From assembly GCA_050949705.1 (NCBI GenBank), contig JBMNGG010000006.1:1-64000 (forward strand): a stretch of 64,000 nucleotides of DNA, given 5' to 3'. The translations under genes and the position numbers were made by a program. Below the pieces are notes generated by a model. The model had not been told where the DNA came from, searched no databases, and was given only the letters and a program-made list of their open reading frames with translations. Positions 53,997-62,614 of this stretch are shown piece by piece. The stretch is from JBMNGG01 sp050949705. GTDB taxonomy: Bacteria; Bacillota; Thermosediminibacteria; Thermosediminibacterales; Tepidanaerobacteraceae. Position 1 is the first letter of the stretch, and every line of letters starts with the position of its first letter.

Positions 53997-54185
53997 ATTG
54001 GTGAATCCATGGCAGTTATTGCAAAACGATATCTTAAGGATGGCTATACTGTTGAAGAAACAGCTAAAATTATTCAGCATCCAGTGGAATTTGTGAAAAT
54101 GGTTAAGTCTACACTAGTTACAAATGCTCTTACTAGTGGACTACTTGATAAAAAAACCATAAATAAAATCGAGAGTATGCTATAA
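53994..54185 (+). pseudogene. C-terminal fragment ending in the repeated tail
   Basis: A 63-codon frame (AVIAKRYLKDGYTVEETAKI ... NALTSGLLDKKTINKIESML) without a convincing ribosome site. The first part resembles the helical C-terminus of Rpn/PD-(D/E)XK transposase-like proteins (DGYTVEEIA pattern); the tail is the same as in the HEAT protein at 50634-51242. Probably a leftover of a mobile gene. Confidence 0.4.
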
Positions 54186-54209
54186 AGTTTTATAGTTTTT
54201 AGGGGGAAG
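54121..54209 (+). repeat. direct repeat, right copy
   Basis: Matches 51178-51266 at most positions, including the frame, the stop and the bases TTATAGTTTTT after it. Together the copies bracket the helicase, HsdM and kinase relics. Confidence 0.8.
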
Positions 54210-54213
54210 TAGT

Positions 54214-54972
54214 TTGGAGAGTATTGAAGATAAGGTTGTAAAATCATTGGACGGAGAAGATAAAGAGTTGTATGATTTTGTTCCATATTTATTGCAGGAT
54301 TTATGGGAGATCGGCTCATCACCTGAAGTAATCATTGATATGGTTAAAAAACATATTGGTGGAAGCAATATAAGTGTTTTGGATTTAGGTTGCGGGAAAG
54401 GTGCAGTTTCTGTTAAATTGGCAAAGGCAGTTAGATGTAAAGTCAAAGGGATTGATGCGGTAAAAGATTTTATTGATTATGCTAGAAACAAAGCAAAGGA
54501 GTATGCGGTAAATAATATTTGCCAATTTGAAGTGGGAGATATAAGAGAATGTCATGAGGGAAACTATGACCTTGTAATATTTGGTGCTTGCGGAGATGTT
54601 TTTGGCGATTTAGATGTAACAGTTGCAAAATTGAAGACAATGGTAAAGAATGGCGGATTTATAATAATCGATGATGCATTTCGTGAAGTTCATGAGAAAA
54701 TTGATGGTTACTTAACACACGAAGAAGTCATCGATATTTTTATGAAAAGTAAACTTGAACTGATTGAAGAAGATATTGTAGCTAATGAAGACTTAAAAGA
54801 AATAAATGATGCCAATAACAGAAGTATTGCTCAAAGAGCCACAGAATTGAAGATGAAATATCCGGATAAAAGTTGGTTATTTGAAAATTATATAAGGAAG
54901 CAAATTGAAGTATGCAAAGTATTGGAAAATCAAGTGAAATGTGTAACATGGTTACTAAGGAAAGTAGAGTAA
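54214..54972 (+). CDS. SAM-dependent methyltransferase
   Basis: 252 residues, class I methyltransferase fold. SAM-binding motif I is VLDLGCGKGAVSVKLA near residue 54, motif II is GIDAVKDFIDYAR, and FEVGDIRE and DLVIFGACGDVFGDLD follow. Substrate not inferable; a C-terminal ~90-residue helical region is extra. TTG start after AGGGGGAAG, just beyond the right direct repeat. Confidence 0.85.
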   Translation: MESIEDKVVKSLDGEDKELYDFVPYLLQDLWEIGSSPEVIIDMVKKHIGGSNISVLDLGCGKGAVSVKLAKAVRCKVKGIDAVKDFIDYARNKAKEYAVNNICQFEVGDIRECHEGNYDLVIFGACGDVFGDLDVTVAKLKTMVKNGGFIIIDDAFREVHEKIDGYLTHEEVIDIFMKSKLELIEEDIVANEDLKEINDANNRSIAQRATELKMKYPDKSWLFENYIRKQIEVCKVLENQVKCVTWLLRKVE

Positions 54973-55016
54973 TGACAATATTTTTAAGTTGAAAAAATGA
55001 AGGGAGGGAAAATTAA

Positions 55017-55772
55017 ATGGTCAATATTGTCACCGTGACAAAGGAAAGCCTGGAACAGGAGCACATCTGCTGTGCCATAGCAAAGAACGATGACTGTCAG
55101 GTAAGGGCGAAAAAGTCCTGGTTGGCCGAGAGATTCGAAGATGGCCTTGTTTATAAGAAAGGTGACGTTAAGGGTAAATGCTTTATTGAATACATCCCTG
55201 CCGAAAAAGCCTGGTGCCCAATAAAGGCAGATGGCTATATGTTCATAAACTGCCTGTGGGTTTCCGGACGATTTAAAGGTCATGGCAACTCAAATCTACT
55301 GTTGGAGGAGTGTATTAAAGACAGCAAAGAAAAAGCTAAAAAAGGTCTGGTAGTTTTATCGGCGAAAAAGAAAATACCATACCTCTCAGATCCTAAGTAT
55401 TTGCGCTATAAAGGCTTTCAATTGGCAGATACCGCTAAACCATGCTATGAATTAATGTATTTACCTTTTGATGACAATGCAGATAAACCTCGATTTAAAG
55501 ATACAGTGAGGGAGCCCAAGATTTCAGAACAAGGATTTGTTCTTTATTACTCACATCAATGTCCCTTTACCGCCAAATACGTTCCTCTGATTGAAGGCAT
55601 TGCCCATGCAAGAAATATACCTTTTAAATCAATTCGATTTGAGACTACTGAACAGGCTCAAAATGCGCCAGCTCCCTTTACTACATACAGTCTATTTTAT
55701 AAGGGTGAATTTATAACAAACGAAATACTATCACATAAAAAATTTGAAAAAATGCTATTCAACATGCTGTAG
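55017..55772 (+). CDS. GNAT acetyltransferase-like protein with YoaP C-terminal domain
   Basis: 251 residues. The N-terminal ~140 residues have a GNAT-like core (MFINCLWVSGRFKGHGNSNLLLEECI: acetyl-CoA loop). The C-terminal ~70 residues are a YoaP-like/thioredoxin-like domain (LYYSHQCPFTAKYVPLI ... APFTTYSLFYKGEFITN). Such fusions occur in Firmicutes with unknown substrate. ATG follows GGGAGGG. A terminator lies 50 bases downstream. Confidence 0.85.
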   Translation: MVNIVTVTKESLEQEHICCAIAKNDDCQVRAKKSWLAERFEDGLVYKKGDVKGKCFIEYIPAEKAWCPIKADGYMFINCLWVSGRFKGHGNSNLLLEECIKDSKEKAKKGLVVLSAKKKIPYLSDPKYLRYKGFQLADTAKPCYELMYLPFDDNADKPRFKDTVREPKISEQGFVLYYSHQCPFTAKYVPLIEGIAHARNIPFKSIRFETTEQAQNAPAPFTTYSLFYKGEFITNEILSHKKFEKMLFNML

Positions 55773-55823
55773 GATTAAGGGATAGAATTTTTAATAAAGC
55801 AGCTATCACCGAAAAAAAGTTGG

Positions 55824-55856
55824 AAAAGCTGTGCGATAAGGCTCAGCTTTTTTTAA
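55824..55856 (+). terminator. terminator after the GNAT gene
   Basis: AAAGCTG and CAGCTTT with an inner GC/GC pairing (loop GATAAG), followed by TTTTAATTAT. Confidence 0.75.
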
Positions 55857-55958
55857 TTATATATACTTGGGCTCTTGTATAAAATGTGAATTAATGACCA
55901 ATTAATTGGAAAAAATTCATATATCCATCCATATATTTAATATTTCGGAGGTGATAGG

Positions 55959-56212
55959 ATGTGTGAATTCTGCACCAAGCACGGTGAAGGGAAAAAGTGG
56001 TACGAAATCATGTGGAGAACTACTCACTAGAATTATTAAATGACCCAGGCCGTAGGACTTACATAGAGCAGTTCGTCCCCAGAGTGCGAAAAAGTTCCAA
56101 AGACAAATGCTATATAAACACCGAAAAATGTTACGGTTGCGGCCTTTGTAGGGTTGCCTGTAAAACACAAGCGATTGAGCTTTTCGACATAGAAAAAATT
56201 TTTGTTGTTTAG
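55959..56212 (+). pseudogene. 4Fe-4S ferredoxin-like protein with a frameshift
   Basis: ATG 55959 has an excellent CGGAGGTGATAGG site and reads MCEFCTKHGEGKKWYEIM. Near 56010-56017 the reading must move to another frame to continue VENYSLELLNDPGRRTYIEQF and the cluster motif CYGCGLCRVACKTQAIEL, ending at 56212. The joined protein has an extra N-terminal CxxC and a single CxxCxxCxxxC cluster. A single-base error or a recent mutation would explain it. Confidence 0.75.
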
Positions 56213-56445
56213 AGGAGGCAAATTGCGCCTTCTAAAGAAATTTCCATCAAACAGTTTTAAATTGTATAAAATTTCTATATTTTTTCCCATAAATGATGTC
56301 TAACGGAATCAAGAAATATCAGATAATACAGATAAAAACTTATCTCTAAAAGAAGGAATAATTATCTAAATAAAGAATAAAATAGAACTGTAAATAATGG
56401 AGTTCATATCAGTCGGAATTGATGACCTTCACTTTTTTTCTGGGC

Positions 56446-56534
56446 ACTGGGGGTAGCGGTAGAAAGTGGTGCAACCGGCCGGCGGATTATCTCAGTCAAT
56501 TGTTGAGGTAACATCGCCGTTTATTTTTTTATTG
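56446..56534 (+). promoter_or_regulatory. GC-rich leader with intrinsic terminator upstream of the SLH-PHP gene
   Basis: A GC-rich island (GGGGGTAGCGGTAG, GTGGTGCAACCGGCCGG) leads into a hairpin GGCGGATTATCTCA with TGAGGTAACATCGCC (about 56492-56525), followed by TTTATTTTTTT. It is 220 bases before the TTG start of the next gene and 280 after the previous stop, so it may be a riboswitch-like attenuator or a stand-alone small RNA with its terminator. I could not match it to a known class. The rest of 56213-56750 holds nothing else I can support. Confidence 0.5.
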
Positions 56535-56750
56535 CCAGAATCCGGGAAAGACATGATAAGATGTCAGAAAATTAAAAAAATAGGGAACAAGGGAGGTGAA
56601 TGATTGATAGGCAAATTTCAAAGAAAGGTGGTGTTAGTTCTAACAAAACCCTGCAGACTTGGCCAAAATATTAGAAGGTTAACACTAGAGTTTTGCGGCA
56701 TCTTGAATCGGCAACCGTCTTTTAGCTAAAAATTGTAGGAGGTGACAATT

Positions 56751-59700
56751 TTGAATAGAAAAAGCGTTAAATTTGTAGTTAGTTTAATAATAGTTTTTAC
56801 AATGCTGGTGGGGGCTATTATTCCTTCAGGGATAGCAGCTCCAAAAAACACTGTACTTGCCGACATAAGTAATCACTGGGCAAAGGATAAAATAAGCCAA
56901 TGGGTCAATGGGGGCATTGTCAGTGGCTATCAAGATTCAACATTTAAACCCGATAACAATATAACGAGGGCAGAATTCATGGCTCTGGTCAATAGGTCCT
57001 TTGGCTTTAATAAAAAAGCTGCAACAGCGTTTAACGATGTTAACAGCAAGGATTGGTTTTACGATGAAGTGGCCAAAGCAATAGGTGCAGGGTACATTTC
57101 AGGTTATCCGGATGGAGCTGTGAGGCCCAATAAGGAAATAAGCCGTCAAGAAGCTGCTGTGGCATTGTGTAAAGCACTAAATCTTTCCGTCAAATTTCAA
57201 GCGCTAAACTTTACCGATGGAGACAGCATTCCCCCATGGAGCAGGGACTATATTGGCACACTAGCTGAAAAAGGTTACATGACGGGCTATCCCGACGGAA
57301 GCTTTAGACCGGAGCGTTTTATAAGCAGAGCGGAAACCATAACCATGTTGGACAAAGCTCTGGCAGGAGAGAAAGGTGAGTACTATTTACCGGGAGTTTA
57401 CGGCCCCGAAGAAGGCATTCAAACCATTAAACAGGATCTTGTAATCAACGTACCAGGTATAACGCTTCGCAACATGATTATAGAGGGAAATCTCTATTTG
57501 GGTGAGGGTATAGCTGAAGGAGATATAACTTTAGAAAATGTTACGGTTAAGGGAAGCACGATTGTAAACGGTGGGGCAAATATTAAGCTTATTGACTTTA
57601 CCTGTAAAGAAGTGGAAGTAAATAAAGGGGCAAGAAATGCCGTAATAGCTATATCAGGTGAGACAAAAGTCAAGAAATTAAACTTAAATAGCGGTGTTCA
57701 TTTAAAAGGCAATGGAATTGACGAAGTAACAGTTCTAAATGATGACAAGGTAATTCTGGAGGGTAATTTTGCTAATGTCAACATAGGTGGCAATGGCAAC
57801 TTGGAAGTGCTGAAAAATACCACCATCGATAATCTCCGGATAAACAAGGAATCCGATGTAGAACTAAAGGAAGGTTCCCGGGTTAAAGAGCTAACTGTAA
57901 ATGCCCCTGCAAGGGTCAGCGGCAAAGGCATTATTGATAGGGCAAGGATTAATTCGAACGGTGCCGTGCTGGAAACTGCACCAAAGAGCTATACCCTCGC
58001 AACAGGCATTACTGCGGAGATTGCCGGAAAAAAGGTTAGGGCGTCACGGAGCAGCAGCAAGACCGTTAGGGTTACTGGTGTCACTCTTGACAGAGAAACC
58101 GTAACGCTCAGGGTATATGAGGAAGTTACCTTACAGGCCACTGTTTTGCCCTCTAATGCCAGCAACAAAGGTGTAACATGGACATCAAGAGATAGCAATG
58201 TAGCAGCTGTAGACAGCAGCGGGACCGTCAAAGCTTTGGCGGTAGGCGATACCATAATAACAGTTACAACAAATGATGGAGGCTACACTGCATCCTGTGC
58301 TGTTTACGCAATCGATACTCATATCGAGGAAATTAGCTCGGTTGTAATTAGCGGCAATGCTGTGGCAGGTGAAGAATTAAAGGCAATAGTGACACCTGCT
58401 GATGCAACGGTTGACATAAAGTGGCAGTGGGCAGATTCAGCAGCAGGGGAATATGAGGATATTGATGGAGCCACGGGGATAAGCTATAAATTGACTGAAG
58501 ACGACCTGGGCAAGTGGATTAGAGTTAAAGTAATTGGCAAAGGATATTATACCGGTGAAAAGATAAGTGATGCCAAAGGTCCAGTAACGAAAATCGAGGA
58601 AGTTGACAAAAGTGCACTGCAGGCGGCAGTTGAAGCAGCTCTAGAAATAACTAATGATGATTATACGGATGAAAGCTGGTCAATATTCCAGACTGCCTTG
58701 GCACATGCTCAAGCCATATTAGCCAAAGGAACACCCAGCCAAGAGGAAATAGTCGTCGCTTATACACAATTACAAGCAGCCATGAATACCTTGACAAAGA
58801 AAGTAACGGTTAGTTTTGCCGTTATCAGCGGCGTACCGATTCCGGTGACCGGCGATCCATCAGGATGCTGCATTATCGATACCTTGCAGTATAGCGGGAC
58901 AATAAGCTGGGATCCAGACCATGATGTATTTCAGGCAGGTACGATTTATACCGCAACCATCACATTGACGGCAAAAAGCGGCTATACCTTTAAGGGTGTG
59001 CCGGAAGACTTCTTCCAGGTACCTGGAGCAATTCACGTAACCAATGAGACAAATTCCGGTGTAGTTACGGCAATCTTTCCAAGAACTGAAGCCGAGCCCG
59101 TTGAAGGTCTGGTCCTGCACCTGGACGCTTCGGCTCTGAAATTGGAGGATGGAGCATCAGTTGAAACTTGGAAGGACTTGTCTGATACAGAAAATGTGGT
59201 AAGTCAGGATCAGGAGTCTAATCGCCCCAGATTCGTCAAAGATGGTTTAAACGGGAAACCGGTTGTAAGGTTCAACGGAGAAAATCAATATTTTGACCTC
59301 AGCTGGAATGTGGCCAACAACAGATTGACTGCTGATGAAATAACCCTTTTCATCGTTCTAAAGAGCGATAGTATGAATGACTCACAGACAGTTATGGGCA
59401 ATTACGATGAAGCTGGCGCTGTTTGTGTTCACGTCAGCACGAATGAAAAGAAGTTGACCGCCACCGTTTCCAGTAGGTCCAATAGGATTAATTTTTCTGG
59501 TAGCACAGATTCACATATCGCAACCTATAAGGTTACTAAAACAGAGCACACAGCATATGTAGACGGTATCCAGACTTCAAAAGAGAACCTCACCGAAAGC
59601 ATAAACTGGGGCAAGACTACCATAGGCAGAAACGGCGGCGAAATAGGTGGCAACATTTCAGAATGGTACTGGAAAGGTGATATTGCCGAAATTCGAATAT

Positions 59701-61745
59701 ATGACCGTGCCATGTCCGATGAGCAGCGGGAAGCTGTTGAAGAAGAGCTTCAAAGAAAATGGTTTGGCCTGTCGGAGCCTGAACCAATATGTGCAGTTCA
59801 CTTCAGCCCGACTCCCAACCTCCGGGAAGGCTCTAACAAGGTGGCAGCCGATGCCGTTGTGGGAACCCTAACTGCCACCGATGGAATTGGTGATATTACC
59901 TACTCGTTGGTAAGTGGAGAAGGCGACATCCACAATAACTGCTTCAAGATTGAAGGCAACAATGTAAAGGTAAAGGATGAGGCTCTTAGCCAAGGCACCT
60001 ACAGCTTCCGGGTAAGGGCAATAGACAGTAAAGGAAACCAAGTGGAAGGAACTTTCAGTATTACGGTATTGGAAGAGCAGGTACCCATTGAAGGTTTAGT
60101 CCTTCACCTGGATGCGTCTGCATTGAACTTACAGGACGGAGATTCCGTTGCAAGTTGGAATGACCTGTCAGGCAAAGGAAACGCTGTTACTCAGACTAAT
60201 GCAAACTACCAGCCGGTATTTAGGGAAACAGCTTTTGATGGGCGACCAGCCGTGCAGTTTGACGGGGACGACCAGTACCTGAATCTTGATTGGGCAAATG
60301 GCACCCTGACTACGGATTCCATAACCATGTTTCTGGTTTTAGAAAACGGCAATATGATGGGTGGCTCACAGACGATTATGGGCAATTACGATCAAAAAGG
60401 CGAGCTGGTTATTCACAAGAGCGGGTCATCACCTTATCCGATAGCTGCAGGAGTATCTACTCCTATAAGAGATAATAGGATTAACTTTACCAGCGAAACT
60501 GGCCCCTATGTTTTGACGTACAAATATGACGATAGTTCCAGTGTTCATACCACCTACGTTAACGGTGTAGAGACCAACACAAAGACCTTAAGTGTCGACA
60601 TTAACTGGACCAACACCACAATAGGCAAGAACGGCGGACCCACCAGTTCATCTGTCAGAGATTGGCACTGGCAGGGAGTTATTGCTGAAATACGAATATA
60701 CGACCGTGCCTTGTCCGATGAGGAAAGGGAAGCTGTTGAAGAAGAGCTTCAAGGAAAATGGTTTGGAACACCAAACAATCCGGGAGAACCGGGCAGAGCA
60801 TATGTATACTACAACCCTTATGAGGATGTAGAATGGGAGACATATGAACAATATAAAGCGAACTTTCATGCACATACGAATCAAAGCGATGGGAGTTTTA
60901 CTCCGGATGAGGTAATTGACAAATATCATGGTGCAGGTTACAAAATACTGGCTTTGACTGACCATGATAGCTACGGATATAACGCTGATACCACTTGGCC
61001 ATGGACAAAGTGGGATAGAAATCCTGAAGAATTAGGAATGTTGGCTATAGAGGGTAATGAACTTTCCAATACAGATCATATAGGCAGCCTCTTCAATGAT
61101 TATGGCGGTCCACGTGCCGGTGAAGAAGAACTTGCACTACAGAAGGTGAGGGAAAGGAACGGATTAGCTATCATGCATCATCCGGGGCGATTCAATCAAT
61201 CTGACGAGTGGTACGCAGATGTTTACAAAAGCTATCACCAAAATCCACTGGTTGGTATGGAAGTTCACAATCAAGGTGACAGATATAATGGAGACAGACA
61301 AAGGTGGGATAGAGTAAATGCATTAGTAATGCCGGAAGTAATAGTTTTCGGATACAGCAACGATGATATGCATTCAAAATCCCATCTATTCAGAAACTAT
61401 CAGTTCATGCTCATGGAAGAATTAACTGAGGAAGATTTAAGGGAAGCCATGCTCAGCGGAGCTTTTTACTTTTGTTATGAACCCGGAGGAAGCGGGTTAC
61501 AAGACCCTCCGGTCCCGAGAATTACCAGCATAGAAGTAACAGACAACGGAACTGATATAAAGATAACCGCTACCGCAGCAAACTCGATAACCTGGAAAAG
61601 CGACAAAGGGACAATAGCAAGCGGCCATTTCATCGACTTGGATGACATAAACACTGCTGATGCCAAATTTATCAGGGCTGAACTCAGCAATGATAAAGGC
61701 ATAACATATACGCAGCCCTTTGTGCTGATGTATAGCTTAAATTAA
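56751..61745 (+). CDS. SLH-anchored surface protein with LamG-like and PHP phosphoesterase domains
   Basis: 1664 residues. TTG 56751 follows GTAGGAGGTGACAATT. Signal peptide (1-34); three SLH domains (about 36-210) for cell-wall anchoring; a bactofilin-like/polymer-forming beta region (about 225-430); a Big_2 Ig domain (437-520); further beta and FIVAR-like segments; LamG-like lectin domain 1 (about 786-1006); cadherin-like domain (about 1013-1110); LamG-like domain 2 (1114-1338); a PHP domain (about 1363-1577) with FHAHTNQSDGSF, ALTDHDS, EGNEL, MHHPGR, EVHN and NDDMH, i.e. all metal ligands expected; a C-terminal Ig-like end. PHP members hydrolyse phosphoesters using metals; a surface location is unusual. 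Confidence 0.93.
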   Translation: MNRKSVKFVVSLIIVFTMLVGAIIPSGIAAPKNTVLADISNHWAKDKISQWVNGGIVSGYQDSTFKPDNNITRAEFMALVNRSFGFNKKAATAFNDVNSKDWFYDEVAKAIGAGYISGYPDGAVRPNKEISRQEAAVALCKALNLSVKFQALNFTDGDSIPPWSRDYIGTLAEKGYMTGYPDGSFRPERFISRAETITMLDKALAGEKGEYYLPGVYGPEEGIQTIKQDLVINVPGITLRNMIIEGNLYLGEGIAEGDITLENVTVKGSTIVNGGANIKLIDFTCKEVEVNKGARNAVIAISGETKVKKLNLNSGVHLKGNGIDEVTVLNDDKVILEGNFANVNIGGNGNLEVLKNTTIDNLRINKESDVELKEGSRVKELTVNAPARVSGKGIIDRARINSNGAVLETAPKSYTLATGITAEIAGKKVRASRSSSKTVRVTGVTLDRETVTLRVYEEVTLQATVLPSNASNKGVTWTSRDSNVAAVDSSGTVKALAVGDTIITVTTNDGGYTASCAVYAIDTHIEEISSVVISGNAVAGEELKAIVTPADATVDIKWQWADSAAGEYEDIDGATGISYKLTEDDLGKWIRVKVIGKGYYTGEKISDAKGPVTKIEEVDKSALQAAVEAALEITNDDYTDESWSIFQTALAHAQAILAKGTPSQEEIVVAYTQLQAAMNTLTKKVTVSFAVISGVPIPVTGDPSGCCIIDTLQYSGTISWDPDHDVFQAGTIYTATITLTAKSGYTFKGVPEDFFQVPGAIHVTNETNSGVVTAIFPRTEAEPVEGLVLHLDASALKLEDGASVETWKDLSDTENVVSQDQESNRPRFVKDGLNGKPVVRFNGENQYFDLSWNVANNRLTADEITLFIVLKSDSMNDSQTVMGNYDEAGAVCVHVSTNEKKLTATVSSRSNRINFSGSTDSHIATYKVTKTEHTAYVDGIQTSKENLTESINWGKTTIGRNGGEIGGNISEWYWKGDIAEIRIYDRAMSDEQREAVEEELQRKWFGLSEPEPICAVHFSPTPNLREGSNKVAADAVVGTLTATDGIGDITYSLVSGEGDIHNNCFKIEGNNVKVKDEALSQGTYSFRVRAIDSKGNQVEGTFSITVLEEQVPIEGLVLHLDASALNLQDGDSVASWNDLSGKGNAVTQTNANYQPVFRETAFDGRPAVQFDGDDQYLNLDWANGTLTTDSITMFLVLENGNMMGGSQTIMGNYDQKGELVIHKSGSSPYPIAAGVSTPIRDNRINFTSETGPYVLTYKYDDSSSVHTTYVNGVETNTKTLSVDINWTNTTIGKNGGPTSSSVRDWHWQGVIAEIRIYDRALSDEEREAVEEELQGKWFGTPNNPGEPGRAYVYYNPYEDVEWETYEQYKANFHAHTNQSDGSFTPDEVIDKYHGAGYKILALTDHDSYGYNADTTWPWTKWDRNPEELGMLAIEGNELSNTDHIGSLFNDYGGPRAGEEELALQKVRERNGLAIMHHPGRFNQSDEWYADVYKSYHQNPLVGMEVHNQGDRYNGDRQRWDRVNALVMPEVIVFGYSNDDMHSKSHLFRNYQFMLMEELTEEDLREAMLSGAFYFCYEPGGSGLQDPPVPRITSIEVTDNGTDIKITATAANSITWKSDKGTIASGHFIDLDDINTADAKFIRAELSNDKGITYTQPFVLMYSLN

Positions 61746-61773
61746 AACAAAACAAATCAAACAGAGGAATAGC

Positions 61774-61817
61774 AATCACCCCTTCCACTTTATTCAGTGG
61801 GAGGGGTGATTTTTTTT
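61774..61817 (+). terminator. terminator after the SLH-PHP gene
   Basis: AATCACCCC (61774-61782) pairs with GGGGTGATT (61803-61811), the interior CCAC/GTGG also pairs, and a run of eight T follows. Confidence 0.93.
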
Positions 61818-61833
61818 AAGAAGGATAAACTTT

Positions 61834-61891
61834 TTCTTAATAAATTTTTAAGAAATCTCATCATAAATTCTTAAAAATTCTGTGCTATGAT
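61834..61891 (+). promoter_or_regulatory. promoter region with TTCTTAA/TTAAGAA repeats
   Basis: TTCTTAA (61834-61840), TTAAGAA (61848-61854) and a further TTCTTAA (61868-61874) precede TATGAT (61886-61891), a good -10. No consensus -35 is present. Such repeats are the kind of site bound by OmpR/PhoB-type activators, so autoregulation by the following gene is likely. Confidence 0.5.
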
Positions 61892-61927
61892 ACTAATAGA
61901 TGTTTTTAATAGATAAGGGGTGATGCT

Positions 61928-62614
61928 GTGTATAATATTCTTGTGGCAGAAGATGAAAAAGAAATAGCCGCTGCCATAGAGGTATACCTAAAGAACCAAA
62001 ATTACGGTGTCTTTAAAGCATATAACGGAGAAGAAGCCTTGGAGACTTTCGTAAAACAGGAAATTCATCTGGTGTTGATGGATATCATGATGCCCAAAAT
62101 GGACGGCATAGAAACTGTAATGAAACTAAGAGAAATCAGCAATGTTCCCATTATATTTCTCACAGCTAAATCAGAAGATGTAGATAAAATATTAGGCCTT
62201 GACATAGGAGCAGATGATTATATTACAAAACCTTTTAATCCGTTGGAATTAATTGCTAGAGTTAATTCTAATATCCGAAGATATACCAGCTATTCTTCAG
62301 CTTCAACAACAAACGACGATGTAATACAAATCGGCGGAATTGAGCTAGATGATTTGAAGAAACAGGTAACTGTAGATGGGAAGCCAATTAAACTTACGCC
62401 TTTAGAATATAAAATCCTTCATCTGCTGATGAAGAATCCAAACAGAGTGTTTTCCATAGAAGAAATTTATGAAAAGGTATGGCAGGAGCCGGCTTACAAC
62501 CCAGATACTGTAACTGTCCATATACGCAGAATCAGAGAAAAAATAGAAATAAATCCTAAAGAACCAAAATACTTGAAGGTGGTGTGGGGAATTGGATACA
62601 AATTTGAAGGATAA
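61928..62614 (+). CDS. OmpR/PhoB-family response regulator (VanR-like)
   Basis: 228 residues, GTG start after AAGGGGTGATGCT. Receiver domain: acidic DE cluster at 9-10 (VAEDEKE), phospho-Asp in LMDIMMPKMDG near residue 54, Lys in ITKPF. Winged-helix DNA-binding domain: LTPLEYKILHLLMKNPNRVFS and VTVHIRRIREKIE. The kinase gene overlaps its end. Confidence 0.95.
   Translation: MYNILVAEDEKEIAAAIEVYLKNQNYGVFKAYNGEEALETFVKQEIHLVLMDIMMPKMDGIETVMKLREISNVPIIFLTAKSEDVDKILGLDIGADDYITKPFNPLELIARVNSNIRRYTSYSSASTTNDDVIQIGGIELDDLKKQVTVDGKPIKLTPLEYKILHLLMKNPNRVFSIEEIYEKVWQEPAYNPDTVTVHIRRIREKIEINPKEPKYLKVVWGIGYKFEG

Noticed and set aside
56446..56534. c-di-GMP-I riboswitch before the SLH-PHP gene
   Set aside because: A GUAGCGG-like stretch is present but the conserved 5' half with GGCAAAC and the tetraloop receptor was not found.
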